Notes: generated by a model from the letters alone, not told the origin. A stretch of 64,000 bases of DNA from Peribolospora baueri (GCA_029717555.1 JAMDHS010000046.1:62001-126000), one strand, 5' to 3'; positions 11,071 to 26,174 are shown, counted from the first letter of the stretch. Translations and numbers: made by a program.

Positions 11071-14000
11071 ATGCCCTTCGACCGCCCAACCCCCCCGGCC
11101 GCCCTTTCCTTCGCCGTCTCCTCAGCCGATGCGTTTGAAAAGGCCATCATAGAGAAGCGCATGGCGCTCTCCGGGCCCGTGAGCTTGCCGTTTTGTCTTT
11201 CATCGCTGCGCGCAATCGAGCACGAAGGTGACAACCCACCCTCGTCGTCTTTGCTTTGCCTTCTCTTTAGTCCGGATTCAAAGGCCTCGTTCACAACCGC
11301 CGCGTTTTCGGCATCGCCGTCTTTGCTTCTCTAGGAGGCTTGCTCTGTCAGTCGCCGCTGATGGTCCACCACTCACTCGGACCGACAAAGACGTCTCACT
11401 CCTCTTCCCTCTCCTTCTCCGCCTCACAGACGGCTACAACCAGGGCGTCTTCTCCGGCGTGCTCACCATGACCAACTTTCTTGCCACCGTTCCCGACGCC
11501 AAAAATGCCACCCTTAAAGGTTGGCTCACCGCCATCCTCGAGCTCGGTGCCTGGCTCGGCACCTTGCTGACTGGTTATACGTGTGACAAGGTGCGGCCGT
11601 CGGTTGCCATACTTCGGCTCTGTGCTCACATCGCGTCCCATCTCTCTTGCCCGAAACAGCTCGGCCGAAAGCGCTGCATCCTGCTCGCAGTCATCATCTT
11701 CTGCATCGGCGTCATCGTCCAGACAACCACCCACGACGGTGGCGGCTCGAACGGCGCGTCGTTCATCTACGCAGGAAGGTTCATCACCGGTATGGGCGTC
11801 GGATCCCTTTCGATGGGCGTGCCTATCTATAACGCAGAGGTCGCCCCTCCCGAGGTGCGAGGCTCGCTCGTGGCCCTCCAGCAACTTGCCATCACTTTTG
11901 GCATCATGGTTTCGTTCTGGATCGACTAGTCAGTCCCTCTTCCGTCTTTCTTTCCTTTTCTCTCCACTCGTCCGACAATACTCATCATCACCCGTTCCCC
12001 CCTTGTCGTCCAGCGGCTGCAACTACATCGGCGGCACCGGCACCACCCAATCCGACGCCGCCTGGAGACTCCCCTTGGCCCTCCAACTCGTTCCCGCCAT
12101 CGTCCTGTTCGTCGGCATGCTCTTCATGCCAAGCTCACCACGGTATCTTATGAACATTGGAAAAGAGACCGACGCGCTCGCTGTTCTCAGTCATCTTCGT
12201 GGCTTGCCAGAAGATGACGAGCTTGTGAGGATGGAGTGGTTGCAGGTTAAGAGTCAGTATCTCTTTGATAAGGAGACTTCACAGCAACGATACCCGCACT
12301 ACCAGGACGGATCGTTCAAGTCGGATGTTCTTCTCGGCCTCCACGGGTACCTAAGCCTGCTCACCAATCGGAGCATGCTCATCAGGATCAGCACCGCCTG
12401 TCTCATCAGTGAGTTGCGGAATCGCGCCTGACGAGCGAGTGAGCGGGGTCGCACTCTTTGCTGACCCCGCCTCCCTGCCCTCTTTGCTGACCCCACCTCC
12501 CCGCCGTTTCCAGTGTTCTTCCAACAGGTCCGTGTGCCGAGGTTCGAACGACGGCCGACGGCTTGAGACAATGGTCACCGTTGACCCTTTCGTTTTTGTT
12601 TTCGTTTTCCTTCCCTCCTTCCTCGTTGTTCCACAGTGGACGGGCGTCAATGCTGGTGAGTTCACTCACATTCAACCAGCGCCGGTCGCCTTGTCACTCA
12701 TCGCCTTCTTTCTTTCCCTCTGCCAATCCCACCCAGTCCTCTACTACGCTCCGACTGTGAGTCTCTCCCTTCGTACTCCTCTTGCCTAGGCCTGCTCTTT
12801 GACTCCACTCTTTCCACCGTCGGTCTTCCGTTTTCATTGCAAATCCTCGGCAGATCTTTACCGGGCTTGGGCTGACGGGAAACACGATCAGTCTCCTCGC
12901 TACGGGCGTCGTTGGGATCGTCATGTTCCTCGCCACTATCCCCACTGGTGAGTAAGCTGCCTTTTCTCGTCTCCAAAGACCTTCTCTCAACCATTTTCCT
13001 CCCCCCGCTTGCTTGGCTCCGCTTGCTCAACCCCTTTCCTCCCCTCCCCCCCCCGCTTGCTGCGAAACTAGTCATCTGGGTAGACCGCGTAGGCCGGAGA
13101 TCTATCCTAATCTGGGGAGCCTTTGGCATGGCCTCCTGCCACCTCATCATTGCCGTTCTTAGCGGCCTTTATGAGGACTCGTGGCCTAGTCATGGTGCGG
13201 CGGGATGGGCGGCTTGTGTCATGGTGAGGGCGACTGTCTATGTCTACGTCTACGGTGTAGGACGTCAGGACGGCTTTGATCCTCGAGTTGCAAGCGCTAA
13301 TGCGACCCACGCCGAATTTCCTTTCCTCCGTCTCAGGTTTGGCTCTTTGCTATCCACTTTGGCTGTGAGTCGTCCTCGCCTCCCGATCCCCCAATTGAAC
13401 CATCCAGCGCCACCAAACTGAGCGAGTCATTTTCGACTTACCATCCCCTTCATTCAGACTCGTGGGGCCCCGTCGCATGGGTCACCGTCGCAGAGATCTG
13501 GGTGCGTCTGACCGTGTTATGGCCGCTGTTGTTCGTCCGGGTGGGGGTGGACACGGTGCTTACCTTGCGCGTTCGACCGCTCCCCACGCCCTGACGTACT
13601 GCCAGCCCCTCTCCCTGCGCGCAAAGGGCGTCAGCATCGGTGCGTCCAGCAACTGGATGAACAATTTCATCGTCGGACAGGTGCGTCTGTCTGTCTGTCT
13701 GTCCACGACCCTGTCCGACCGCTAGAGCCCGTCCCCTCGGGCGCTTCCTTGCCGGCCAGGTAACTCCCAACATGCTCAAACATCTGCGCTTCGGCACCTA
13801 CGTCTTCTTCGGGTGAGCAACGACGGAGGGAAGCGCAATGTGGTGGTGATCACGGCCTTTTCTGATAGATGTCCTTGTCGTGTCCTTGTCTCGCTTCGCT
13901 TCGCCTTTCCCTTGCCCTCCCCTCCGTCTTTTCCAGAGTTCTCACCTTCCTCGGCGCTTTATACGTCATCGTCTTTGTCCCGGAGACCAAGGGTCTTACG

Positions 14001-14342
14001 TGCGTGCTTCCTCTTACTTACCGGGCCGCATTCTCCTCGTCCCCGGCGGCGCCCAAGCGGATGCTCATCTCCTCCCTTGCCCCCTCCTCCGGTGGGCCTT
14101 TGCCTTTGTTTTGCTGCGCGTCCTACAGGCTCGAGGAGATGGACATCATATTCGGCGACACCTCCGGCACGGCCATTACCGATCGCGAGCGCCAGAACCG
14201 AATCAACAAAGAAATCGGCCTCGAGGCCATCGCCCTCGGACAGACGAGAGCGACAAAGATGGTGGAAGCCGAGCACGTCGGCGTCGTCGGCGAGACGGCG
14301 GACGAAAAGGAGAAGGAGACGAATGGTCAAGAAGAGGCTTAG
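11071..14342 (+). CDS. MFS sugar transporter (SP family) with three consecutive microexons
   Basis: Twelve-helix sugar:proton symporter or facilitator of the plasma membrane. The protein is assembled from about 14 exons. Landmarks in order are DGYNQGVFSGVL (TM1), ELGAWLGTLLTGY, LGRKRCIL, YAGRFITGMGVGSLSMGVP, YNAEVAPPEVRGSLVALQQ, MPSSPRYLM, then MFFQQWTGVNAVLYYAPT (TM7), DRVGRRS, SWGPVAWVTVAEIW, LRAKGVSIG, NWMNNFIVGQ and FVPETKGLTLEEMD. These are the classic sugar-porter signatures. The TM7 motif comes from three tiny exons, 12514-12527 (14 nt), 12637-12655 (19 nt) and 12737-12756 (20 nt). The cytosolic C-tail is acidic and charged (ADEKEKETNGQEEA). Substrate cannot be read from sequence. The TM7 motif is shared by many hexose, xylose and quinate porters. 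It converges with another MFS gene. Confidence 0.93.
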
Positions 14343-14983
14343 GGTCGTCGTCGTACCTGCGAAGGTCCTGAAATGCTCTCCAGTTTCTCTTTCTTGAACC
14401 CTAACCCCTTTCCATCGCGCTCTCTATCTCGCCGGTGTCCGACGTCTTCCTTTTGGAGTGCACCTTTGCTTTCGCACCGATTCTCCGTCTTCCTCCACCG
14501 TCGGCGGTGCTGATTATTGCCCGTTCCCGGCCGTCTACGTCCAAGGCCGACTAGTCTCCGTTATTGGCTTGTTTACGCTTTCGAAACAAGATTCACGAGG
14601 TAATGAATGAATGAATGGCAAGGTCGATCAATTCGATTTCTACCACGATGAGAAAATTCTCAAATCGACGACAATGAGGCTATAGGATAGGGTGGAAAGC
14701 ACGGAGCGTGGCCCCGCATCTCTCCTTTTCTTTTTCCCCATCACGACCGGAAAGAGGCCACCGCTAAAACAACCTCGAGCTCGAGGACAGACGGCCAAGG
14801 CGCGTGAGATGGGACCATCGACGCCGCCGTCGACCTCTCCCACGCTCTTTCACAAGGCATGGGATGAATGGCTATGCGCCAGATGAAGCGAATTCACTAA
14901 TAACCGCAACGGACGAAGGATAGGTCGAGGGAACGAACGGAGCGGGCGGTCGGCGTAGGCATATATTTGGCGTACACGACGAG
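14343..14983. other. Convergent 3' intergenic region between two transporters
   Basis: 641 bp between two convergent MFS genes. There is a short (GAAT)n repeat near 14603-14617. No gene was seen. Confidence 0.4.
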
Positions 14984-17900
14984 TCAGAGCTGGTACCTCC
15001 ATCCCACCCACCGATCGCCAAACAGTCTCCTCTCCTCCTCCGCCTCGGCACTGCCGCCGGTGCCGCTCGTCCCACATTCCTTCTCGTCTGCCGTCTCCAC
15101 TCCACCTTCGTCCCCGTCCCCTCCTCCGACGCAAGATCGCGGTGCGAGCCTCTCCCTCCGCGCGTTCTCCCGCCCCATGAGGACCCAGAGCGCGGCGGTG
15201 AAGATGACGCCGAATGCGGTCCAAAGGATTGTGAGGCCCGTGGAGACGCGGTAGTTTTCGTTCGTCAGATCGCCCAGGGGCATGCCTACTCCGGTGAATA
15301 GAATAGGGGCGATAGGGAGAGAAAAGGCAAAAAAAAAAAGAAAAAGGGGGGCGAGGAGGGGAGGCACAGAGTGGTCGACATGAGAAAAAAAAGCCGTGAT
15401 GGCTTGCAGGTGAAGCGAGACGGGATCGCCCCGGCTCCCTCGCACGTCTATCCCACGCCGCACTCACGATACAGCTCTGTGCCCACAATCGCCCCCACGT
15501 CCCCGATGGAGATCTGCAACGCGAGCGCGGTCGCGCGCTTCGTCTGGCCCGACACGTTCTCCGCTGGCCATGAGAGTAGGAGCGCGTTGGCCGAGTAGAT
15601 TCCCGCCGTGCAGAGGAAGATGAAGCTGATCGGCGAGAGGAAATGGGCGAGGTGGCGTATTAGGTACGGGTGGGACACCTCGCGTCGTCTCTGTTCCCAC
15701 CGCTCTCATATCCATCACGTCTCGCCTTCGGCGGACCGGACGTGGACTCACAAATACTTGGCCCCAGGGCTTTTCGCGGCGACGAGGCCGATATAACCCA
15801 CGATGGCTACGCCTCCGCCTCCCATTATAAAAGGTGCGCGACGATCGACAAGGAAGGACGCGTGAGCCGTGGCCATGGTGCACAAGAACGCAAACGCGTA
15901 CGGCGGAACTGTGAGGAGCTGTGCAAGAGGAATAGGATGAGGGCGGAGTGGACGAGACGAGTCCAGTTATGGAAAAAGCCGAAACGGGACCGAGGGCAAG
16001 AAAGGCGGCCCACCTGCGCTTTCCAACTCGCATATCCGAGCCCGGCAATGATGCTCGGCAGGAAGAGGCTGAGCGTGTACAGTCCGAACGCAAAGCCGTG
16101 GAACATACCGGCGTACAGCCAAACGTAAACGTCCGAGAAGGCTTGGCGCACGCCGACCCAATTGAAAGGCTCGAGATCCAGTGCGTCCGAGTCATCAGCG
16201 AGGCGGCGCGACTGCCGTCGGAGACCGGGTGGCGTGCGAGGAAAGAGGACGAAATGCCAGTCAGAACCCACCACACCGCTACCAGCGGGCTCAGCCTCGT
16301 TCACCGCTGTTCAGCGATGCCCACAATGATTTTTTTCTCTTCTTCCGTGAACTTGGACGATTCGGCCGGGTACGTGGGGATGAGAAAGTAGGCAGCCGTG
16401 CTGTGGAGCCGTCCGGAACGCGACGTCCAAGAGCGATCTAGGTTAACACGGATTATCGAAGAGCATGACGGATACCAAGGTTGGCGGGGACGGCAGGCGC
16501 ACCTCACGACTACAGTCAAAAGGCCTTCGACTGCGTGGGTGAGCAAGATATGCCGAGGGGGAAATTGAGTATGTGCCTTCTGGAGATCAGATCGCCACGC
16601 TGACGTACGACGCACTGATAAAGATCCAACTCCAGCCAAGCTTGCCCCCGATGCCGTCCATTTTGGAGAGACCGTACGCCAGTACTCCGCCGAAAGCCCT
16701 GCGCGTTACGAGCCGGGTCGCGTCCGGAAGGTTGTAAGCATGCGGGTACGACCCCCGTAAGAGACGCTAGGCCTGAGCTTGCCGGAGGCATCACGACTCA
16801 CCCTGCCAGAGCGGCAGCAGAGAAGAACATGGACGTGCGGTAGTGACGCTCTTTGCGTACGTAAAACTGGCTGAACGTATAAATGACGCCAGGGAACAGT
16901 CCAGCCTCTAGGAAAGTACAGAACGAGGTCAGCCCTCTCGAATAGGACTCATGCGCGCTCAGCCCACACCCACCCGTTGCTCCGAGAAAGAAACGAACTG
17001 CGTACATCGCCGGCTGATTGGGAACGAGACCCATGACGACGGCAATGATGCCCCACACCAGGGTCAGCGTGGGCAACCATATGGGAGGGGAGAGGCGCTT
17101 CAGGGCCCAGTTGGCGGGCAGCTCAAACACGACTGCAAGGTAAGAAGATGATGGGGAAAGCAAACGTTGATGACCGGCGAGGAAGCGAGTTCGGACCAAG
17201 ACGAAGAAAAGGTCATTGAGGAGACGCTCGCTGGGGGGTGACGCGTAGATTTGCAGATTCGAAACAAAGTGCATGACGCACCATAGCCAACAAAGAAGAT
17301 GGCCGACACGGTGGAATAATCCGTTATCTTCAGGTCCTGTATAAGGCCGTCAAGTCTGATGGACAGGCAGTGAAGAACCAGCAGTGAGCGTCCGATCGGG
17401 GACCAATTTTCGTATGATCAGGTAGCGGAAAGATAATCACTTTGCGTTGCCAATATCTGATAGACGGTGGTCAGTCGCCCATTTGCCGGTTCAGCCAAGA
17501 CGGAAGACGAATTTCATATGGCAGGTGAGTTGAGAACTTACTGCTCCGGTCGAGGAAGGACAACAGATAGAGGGATGTCAAGATAGGGACGAGCCTGGTG
17601 CCGGAAGAGGGGGACAAAAGGGGGCAAGCACCGCGGTGAGCGCTGACGTTCCCGTGAGCAGCATGGCAGCGTCGGTGATCGTTGTCCATCTCTGCTGTCC
17701 ACTCACATGCGGTCGATCTGACGGAAAGGTTGGCAGGAAGGAAATTACCAAAGATGCAGGCGGGAGGAAACGTTCATCAAAGGCGTGATGATGGCCATGA
17801 CCATGGCCGTGGAGAGGCGCGACCTACCTTCCTGACTGCCTTCTTCTCCTTCTCCACCTCTTCATCGCTCAGTCTTGCTCCTTCCCGGACGACGATACCG

Positions 17901-18040
17901 CCAGCCAAACTCGTCCCACCGAACCGTCTCGCCTCACCCCCCGTCTGCGCAAGAGGTTGTCGCGCATGGTTGAAGGAGGTGTGTGGTACGGAGGCCGGCT
18001 GAGAGGCAAAAGTAGGGTGAGAGGTCGAATATGGGGACAT
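14984..18040 (-). CDS. MFS anion:cation symporter, Dal5/TNA1-like
   Basis: Plasma-membrane permease of the fungal anion:cation symporter family (allantoate, nicotinate, pantothenate and similar acids). After an N-terminal cytosolic region with LSDEEVEKEKKAVRK comes an 11-nt microexon (17707-17717) giving IDRM. It joins to LVPILTSLYLLSFLDRS and then the family hallmark NIGNAK. DLKITDYSTVSAIFFVGY, FELPANWALKRLSPPIWL, ARFFLGATGG-type (here VRFFLGATGGCGLSAHE), EAGLFPGVIYTFSQFYVRKE and GGVLAYGLSKMDGIGG follow. Then come WIFILEGLLTVVV, YFLIPTYPAESSKFTEEEKKI, DVYVWLYAGMFHGFAFGLY, and LSWPAENVSGQTKRATALAL, which is the family TM10-11 block. The final exon has NENYRVSTGLTILW and a long acidic tail. 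Start ATG at 18040 is the only good one ahead of the conserved region. Substrate unknown. About 14 exons. Confidence 0.9.
17707..17717 (-). other. 11-nt coding microexon in the Dal5-like transporter
   Basis: On the minus strand the 11 bases ATCGACCGCAT lie between a CAG acceptor (17718-17720) and a GTGAGT donor (17701-17706). They are the only sequence that joins the preceding KKAVRK exon (phase 0) to the following LVPIL exon (phase 2). The join gives KIDRMLVPIL, where relatives have a K-(I/V)-D-R/K-x-L-(V/L/M)-P block. Splicing is inferred from family conservation. Confidence 0.75.
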
Positions 18041-19575
18041 GGAGAGAACAACGGTCCGCGTGTCTGGGGGAAAGAGAAATTTGATCGATGGGAGAGGGCG
18101 GTACAGTCGTCCGGCGAGGGGCGACAGAAGAGAGGGTGTGCCAGCCGCGTGCTTCAGGCGAGAGCGGGCGAGGAAACAAAGGGGAGGATCCGAGCTGAAT
18201 TCCTACCAAGCTCCGTCTTTATCTCTCTCTCCTTCAGACACGACGGCCCAGGACAGACTGAAACGGTGGGCCATGACGGAATATCTTTGCGCTGCGCATC
18301 ATCAGAGGCAAACAGGTGAGAAACCAGGCGACCGCCCGCCGAGCGTCGCTCTTCTTCGGGGGCTAATGGTCGAGCGTATGCCACGCCCACGTTCAGAGCT
18401 GTGCCTAAATGCAGCTCTGGGATCGCTTTCGCCCTATATGGCCCACGGCTGGGGGAGCAATTGCGGTTAGAGGCGGAAAGGAAAGGAAGCAGCGGACTCG
18501 ATGAGCGACGGACGACAAGGATGATGTGCGCCGCCGGCTACGAGCACGTCATACCGGGCTGGCGCTCGGACCACCTGCTGCGGCCAGGCCGGTGCAGGTA
18601 CGGACGAGCGGACAGGGAAGCGCCGACGGTTGCGAGGGAGGGATCCTTAGAGAAGGTCACGATGACGCCTTGAAGGATGACCCAGTCATTCGTGAAAAAT
18701 AGCAGAGCTAGGGAAGAGAGGTACTGGGTGCTTGGCTGAGACCGAGGAAGGGAGGCGGACGTCACGTTGCGCTCAACTCCCAGGGTCATCTTCTCAGGCA
18801 CGTGTGTCGCAACGGAGGGGAGGGTACCTCGGCGCCACTTTTTCGACGTCCCGACGCTCCTTCCTTCCTAGAGTGAGAAGTATGGGCAAAATGCTTCCTC
18901 GCACGCTGATGCCGAACCGGGGGGGGGGGGGAGTCTCATACCGTTAGTGGGTATCGGTCAGCATGGGAGAATAGGTCCCAGGTCTAGGTGACGGAAAGAC
19001 GCGCGCGAAGCGTTCAAAAAATGGGGCCAGAGCATCCCAGTCAAAGCTTTCTACGTAATTCTCAGCTTTGTTAAAAAAATGAGATGGCCCTGGAAGACTA
19101 GGAACGTAGTCGGTCCCATGCCGTCAAGTCAACCGCTTCGGGCGGACGGACGCACGGCTGCGGCCTTGTTACACTTCATCTCCCGCCTCACGTCCGCGTC
19201 GTAACGAAGGGTGGAACGGGAGGCGAGTGTTACTCATGCTCGAGTCGGAGACGTTGTCTCAGCCGTTCGCTCAAAGCCGCGCCGGCGCACCACCTCCTTT
19301 CCCGACTGCCCGGTACGTGTGATCCACATCGGACCTAGAAAAACTCAAAGCCAAGGACAATGACGACCGCTTTAAGGGCGATGGGCTGGACTGCAGGCTC
19401 AGCGCACACCAAGGGAATAGAGAAAACCCTACGCTTTGCGCCCAGCGGCCGGCGTTCCTCACTTGACATCCTTCCGCTTGTCGCCTTGATGTCACCCGGA
19501 CGGGGGGTGTACTCGACGAATTCGGGACGGTTTTGTAATATGATGTCTTTATCAACTGTAGCGGTGAGGACGGGA
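18041..19575. other. Intergenic region without a supportable gene
   Basis: 1.5 kb upstream of the Dal5-like gene and downstream of the DHX35-like stop. A poly-G run of about 12 lies near 18918-18930. An AT-richer patch is at 19010-19085. A minus-strand hydrophobic peptide frame near 18650-18740 (ALLFFTNDWVILQGVIVTF) could be an orphan exon but has no recognisable partners. Confidence 0.35.
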
Positions 19576-22463
<2,888 letters not shown>

Positions 22464-22909
22464 GTCCCCGAATGGCCGCTTAGCTCCGACCGCGGCCGTT
22501 AATATAAGCGTCTCGAGACACCTGCGAATGGAATCTAATCCATTCCGTCCCGTCCATCCACTGTCCAGGGACGCGAATGCAGAACCACGCCCACTCTGCG
22601 GCGCAACAAAAGATGAAACTCCTGGAGAAAGTCGCCGACGCTGACTGTGCCACACCATCCTGGACCGGCTCGTTGCCGACTAGCTTGCTGGTCGCGGGAC
22701 TCCATCTGTCGTGGCCGTGAGCATGTTGCGTTCATATCGAACTTTGCCGTTGGGTGACCTTGTCACGTCCTCCGCCGTGCGGGGACAAAAACACCCCTCC
22801 ACCCTGTTCACCACACATGACGTCCTCCACTCACATTCACCCATTACTTTGACCTATTGACGAACGTCGACGGAACTCACGACCCTCTTCGAGCGTTATA
22901 CCACCCGAC
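22464..22909. promoter_or_regulatory. Divergent intergenic region (DHX35 / TPR relic)
   Basis: 446 bp between the helicase start and the first ATG of the decayed C2/TPR gene. Nothing beyond ordinary AT/GC mixture was recognised. Confidence 0.3.
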
Positions 22910-25579
22910 ATGAACCCTGAGAGGTTAGACGCTGGTCCGGCAAGGTGAGCCAAGTCTCTCGCACCCCCGAGAAGACTATATTGACGCTAAGGTCTATGAT
23001 TTTACAGGCTCGCAAGGCTTCAGATGAAAGGTTCGTATGCTCAAAATTTTATTGTGGTGTGCTGTGGTAGAAGCTGACGGCAATTGAGTGAGGCGCGCAC
23101 GTAGAAATTCGACTCGACGGCATTCGACTCGCCGGTTCCAAGTTAAAGCAATACGTCTTTGTCGAACTTGCCGTAGACACCGAGCAATGTCATACGACCG
23201 CTGCGCTGCCTCTCTGCGCTGAGCTCATTTGGGAGGCCGTGCTTGAGCTGTAGGTGCTGTTTGGCTGTCCTGCACAGATAGACGAGCTCGTGGGCGGAGT
23301 ACGGATGAAGCTAGGAGACCTGCTCAAACAAGAGGATGCTTCTTCCGGTGGGTCTGTCACTGAACTTTGTCTTACGTCTTTCTTTGCCTTACTTACCCGT
23401 CCGCGCGTGCCCTCTGTTCGGCGCAGAAGGAAGTCGAGCTTGTAGGCTGCGGAAGGGCAATGCCTTCGTCCCGGGGACCATACTCCTTAAGTTTGTCCCC
23501 GAGACCTTTGAAGCCCCATAATTACCCGTCTTTCCTGCCAATACTACCAGCCAAGCAATGGAGGCTGATCATGGTCCAGCGCGGCTCGACAGGCCAGAGA
23601 TTCTTCTCTCCCGTTTGCCTCCATGTCGAATGTAGCAAGTGACGTTCTTCCTTTCAAGGCGAGCGCTCAGTACGCTCTCTCGATGGCTGAAGGTCTCGGT
23701 GAATGAAATTCGCCTCTTCGGGAAGCTACGGAGTACCTCGATCAATTGCTCAAGACCGTGGAGGGCATTACGCGGGTAGGTGGATTGGGTCGGCCCACTT
23801 TGTCTTTTTCCATTAGAGTCAGCTGATCGTTCTATGGCAACCCGAACTTCGCTAGATACACCCATACCTAGCGGTGGCGTTTGGTATTCTGACCGCCTGG
23901 TACAAGGTAGGTACATAACAAATTGCTCAAGGCTTTAAAGGAAGCCATGGCTGGAATTAATATGGCACACTCGTTTCCATTTTGTGGATTGGAAGGTTCT
24001 TCAAAACCAGAGGATCCAAGACAGCAACGTTCGAGGCCTTTCCATGGCCATGAAGGACGTTCTCGCCTTTGCAAATGAGGTCAGCGGACTTCGCAAGCTC
24101 GAAGGAACTTCTGACGTTGTGAAGGACATGGCAGAATCTGTCTACGAATGCGCCCAAATTATCCAGCAATACACCTTACCCTCCTTTCTCGGTGACTATC
24201 TCCACCTCGTCATAGCAGCCTACGATATCATCCTGACGTGATCTTGCTCTCACTTTTTCCACGCGCGTATATTTCAGCCCGGGCGGCCAAGTCTGTCATA
24301 TCGTCCAACATGACCACGCGGCGCTGCGAAGACGCTTCGATTGTCTCGACGATGTCGACGATCTCGAGGCCTCTATCTCGAACCTGCAGCAAGCTGCCGA
24401 CCTGACGCCCGAAGGGAGTCCCGGTCGGCATTCCTATCTCGAGAAGGTTGGCACTGCGCTTCGACGACGCTTCGATCGTCTTGGTCACATGGATGATCTC
24501 CAGGTTTCCATTTCGAACCTGGAGCAAGCCGTCGAGCTGATGCCCGACGGGCACCCGGACCGGCCTGCCTGCCTCAAAAGCCTCGGAACGGCACTGCGAA
24601 GACGCTTCCAGCACGCCTGCCTAAGCGCCTCAAGAACCTTGGCTATGCGGAGAGGATGCTTCGAACGCTTCGGCGATGTGGAGGACATCGAGGCTTCCAT
24701 CTGCAGCTTACGGCAAGCGGTCGAGCTGACCCCAGACGGGCATCCGAACCGGCCTATGTGCCTCAGTGACGTGGGTCACGCGCTGCGAACACGTTTCGAC
24801 CGCTTCGGAGACGTAGACGACCTCGAGGCTTCCATTTCGAACCTGCGGCAAGCGACCGAACTGACACCGTACGGGCATCCGGACCGAGTTTTCTACCTCA
24901 GCCGCGTGGGCTATGCGCTGCGAAGGCGCTTCGACCGGTTCGGAGATGTGGATGACATCGAGATTGCCATCTCAAACCTGCGCCAAGGCCTCGAGCAGGC
25001 TCCCACCGGGTGGTGCGCAGCCTGGGCAGCGCGCTTCAACGACGGTTCGAGCGCCTCGGCGACGTGGACGACCTCCAGGCTTGCATCTGACGGCCGACGG
25101 GCACCCTAACCGGCCTACGTCTCTCAGCGACCTTGGACATGCTCTTCTGGCCCGCTTCGAACGCTTCGGTGACGTGGACGACGTTGAAGCTTTGGCGTCG
25201 ACCTTGCAGCGAGCGGTCAGCTTGGCCGACGGGTATCCGCACCGGCCTGTATCCCTCTGTCGCTTGGGTAGGGCGCTGCGAGGACGCTTCGAGTGCCTCA
25301 GCGACACGAACGACCTCGAGGCTTGCATCTCGAACCTGGAACTAGCGGTCAAGTTGGCACCGACGGACATCCGAACCGACCTGCCTACCTCAACAACCTG
25401 GGCAACGTGCTGCGACTGTGTGTCGAGCGCCGCCTCGGTGTCGTGAACTACCTCGAGGCTTGCGTCTCGAACCTGAGACAAGCAGTCGAGCTGACACCAG
25501 ATGGGCACCCGTACCAGTCTGCCTACCGCAGTGACCTGAGCAGGGAACTGCAACTCGTTTCAGTCTCACCGGGGGTGTA
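22910..25579 (+). pseudogene. Decayed C2-like / helical / TPR-repeat gene
   Basis: A host gene of the basidiomycete type that pairs an N-terminal C2-like domain and a helical signalling-like domain with long TPR arrays (often ending in CHAT or attached to NTPases). Spliced start exons give MNPERLDAGPARLARLQMK, then EIRLDGIRLAGSKLKQYVFV and VELAVDTEQCHT, a C2-like beginning. The frame then meets a stop after AVLEL and resumes in the same frame with IDELVGGVRMKLGDLL. The helical part has HPYLAVAFGILTAWYK, LSMAMKDVLAFANEVSGL and YECAQIIQQYTL. From about 24310 come TPR-like units of roughly 42 residues with consensus ALRRRFDRFGDVDDLEASI and SNLRQAVELTPDGHPDRP. Around 24620, 25010 and 25370 the consensus moves between frames, and the array ends abruptly at 25579 without a CHAT domain. 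An in-frame stop plus at least three frame changes argue for decay rather than splicing. An unusual exon structure is the alternative. Confidence 0.75.
24310..25560 (+). repeat. Coding tandem repeat, ~42-residue TPR-like units
   Basis: About nine imperfect tandem units of roughly 126 bp. Each reads approximately CTGCGAAGACGCTTCGANCG, then TTCGGNGACGTGGACGACNT, then CTCGAGGCTTNCATCTCGAA. The DNA similarity between units is high enough to promote slippage and unequal exchange, which fits the frame changes seen in the array. Confidence 0.8.
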
Positions 25580-26174
25580 GATAGTAACGGGGTCGTCAAA
25601 GTACGATCAGCTGCCAGCGGCGTCTTAGTTTCGTGTTCCAGCCATGTACTGAAGACGGTGACTTGAAACTGGTCCTTGGCGCAATCTATTTTCAGAGTGC
25701 GACTGATACAGGGCCCAAGTGAAGGTATTGTAAGGGAGGGCATGCGATGCGGAAAGAGCGAAACCAGCCCCACCCGACGAGAAACAGCTCCACAGGGCGA
25801 GACAAAGCGTCACGGACCAGTCAGTCTCTGTCCACGTCGCCCCATTTGTCCTCGAGCATTTCGCTTGGCTCGCTCCTGGGAAAAGCGGAAAGAGGAGTAG
25901 GGGTGAAGGGAATGTCGAGCGGCCGTGGCTCGTCAAGAGGCAACGACCCTCTGGCCTTCTTGCGCCGTTTACGAACACGCAACGCTAAGCGTCACGTGGC
26001 AAGCGTCGTCCCCAGGCGTCACGTGGCCACATCCCCTTCTCGAACCTCCGCTGGCGGGGATCGTCCAGCACAGCACCACCACCACCACCACCATCACCCC
26101 GGTCGCCGTTTTCTCGTCTCGTTTGGACCTCGCCTCGTGCACCCCCCACTCTCTCTCTCCTTTCATTTGTTCCC
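25580..26174. other. Intergenic region before the P58IPK-like gene
   Basis: 595 bp. A CACCAC trinucleotide run is near 26074-26096, and a polypyrimidine tract (CTCTCTCTCCTTTCATTTG) leads into the ATG at 26175. No gene was recognised. Confidence 0.35.

Noticed and set aside
18538-18801. Hydrophobic minus-strand peptide frame (FFTNDWVILQGVIVTF)
   Set aside because: Could be an orphan exon, but no neighbouring exons or family match were found.
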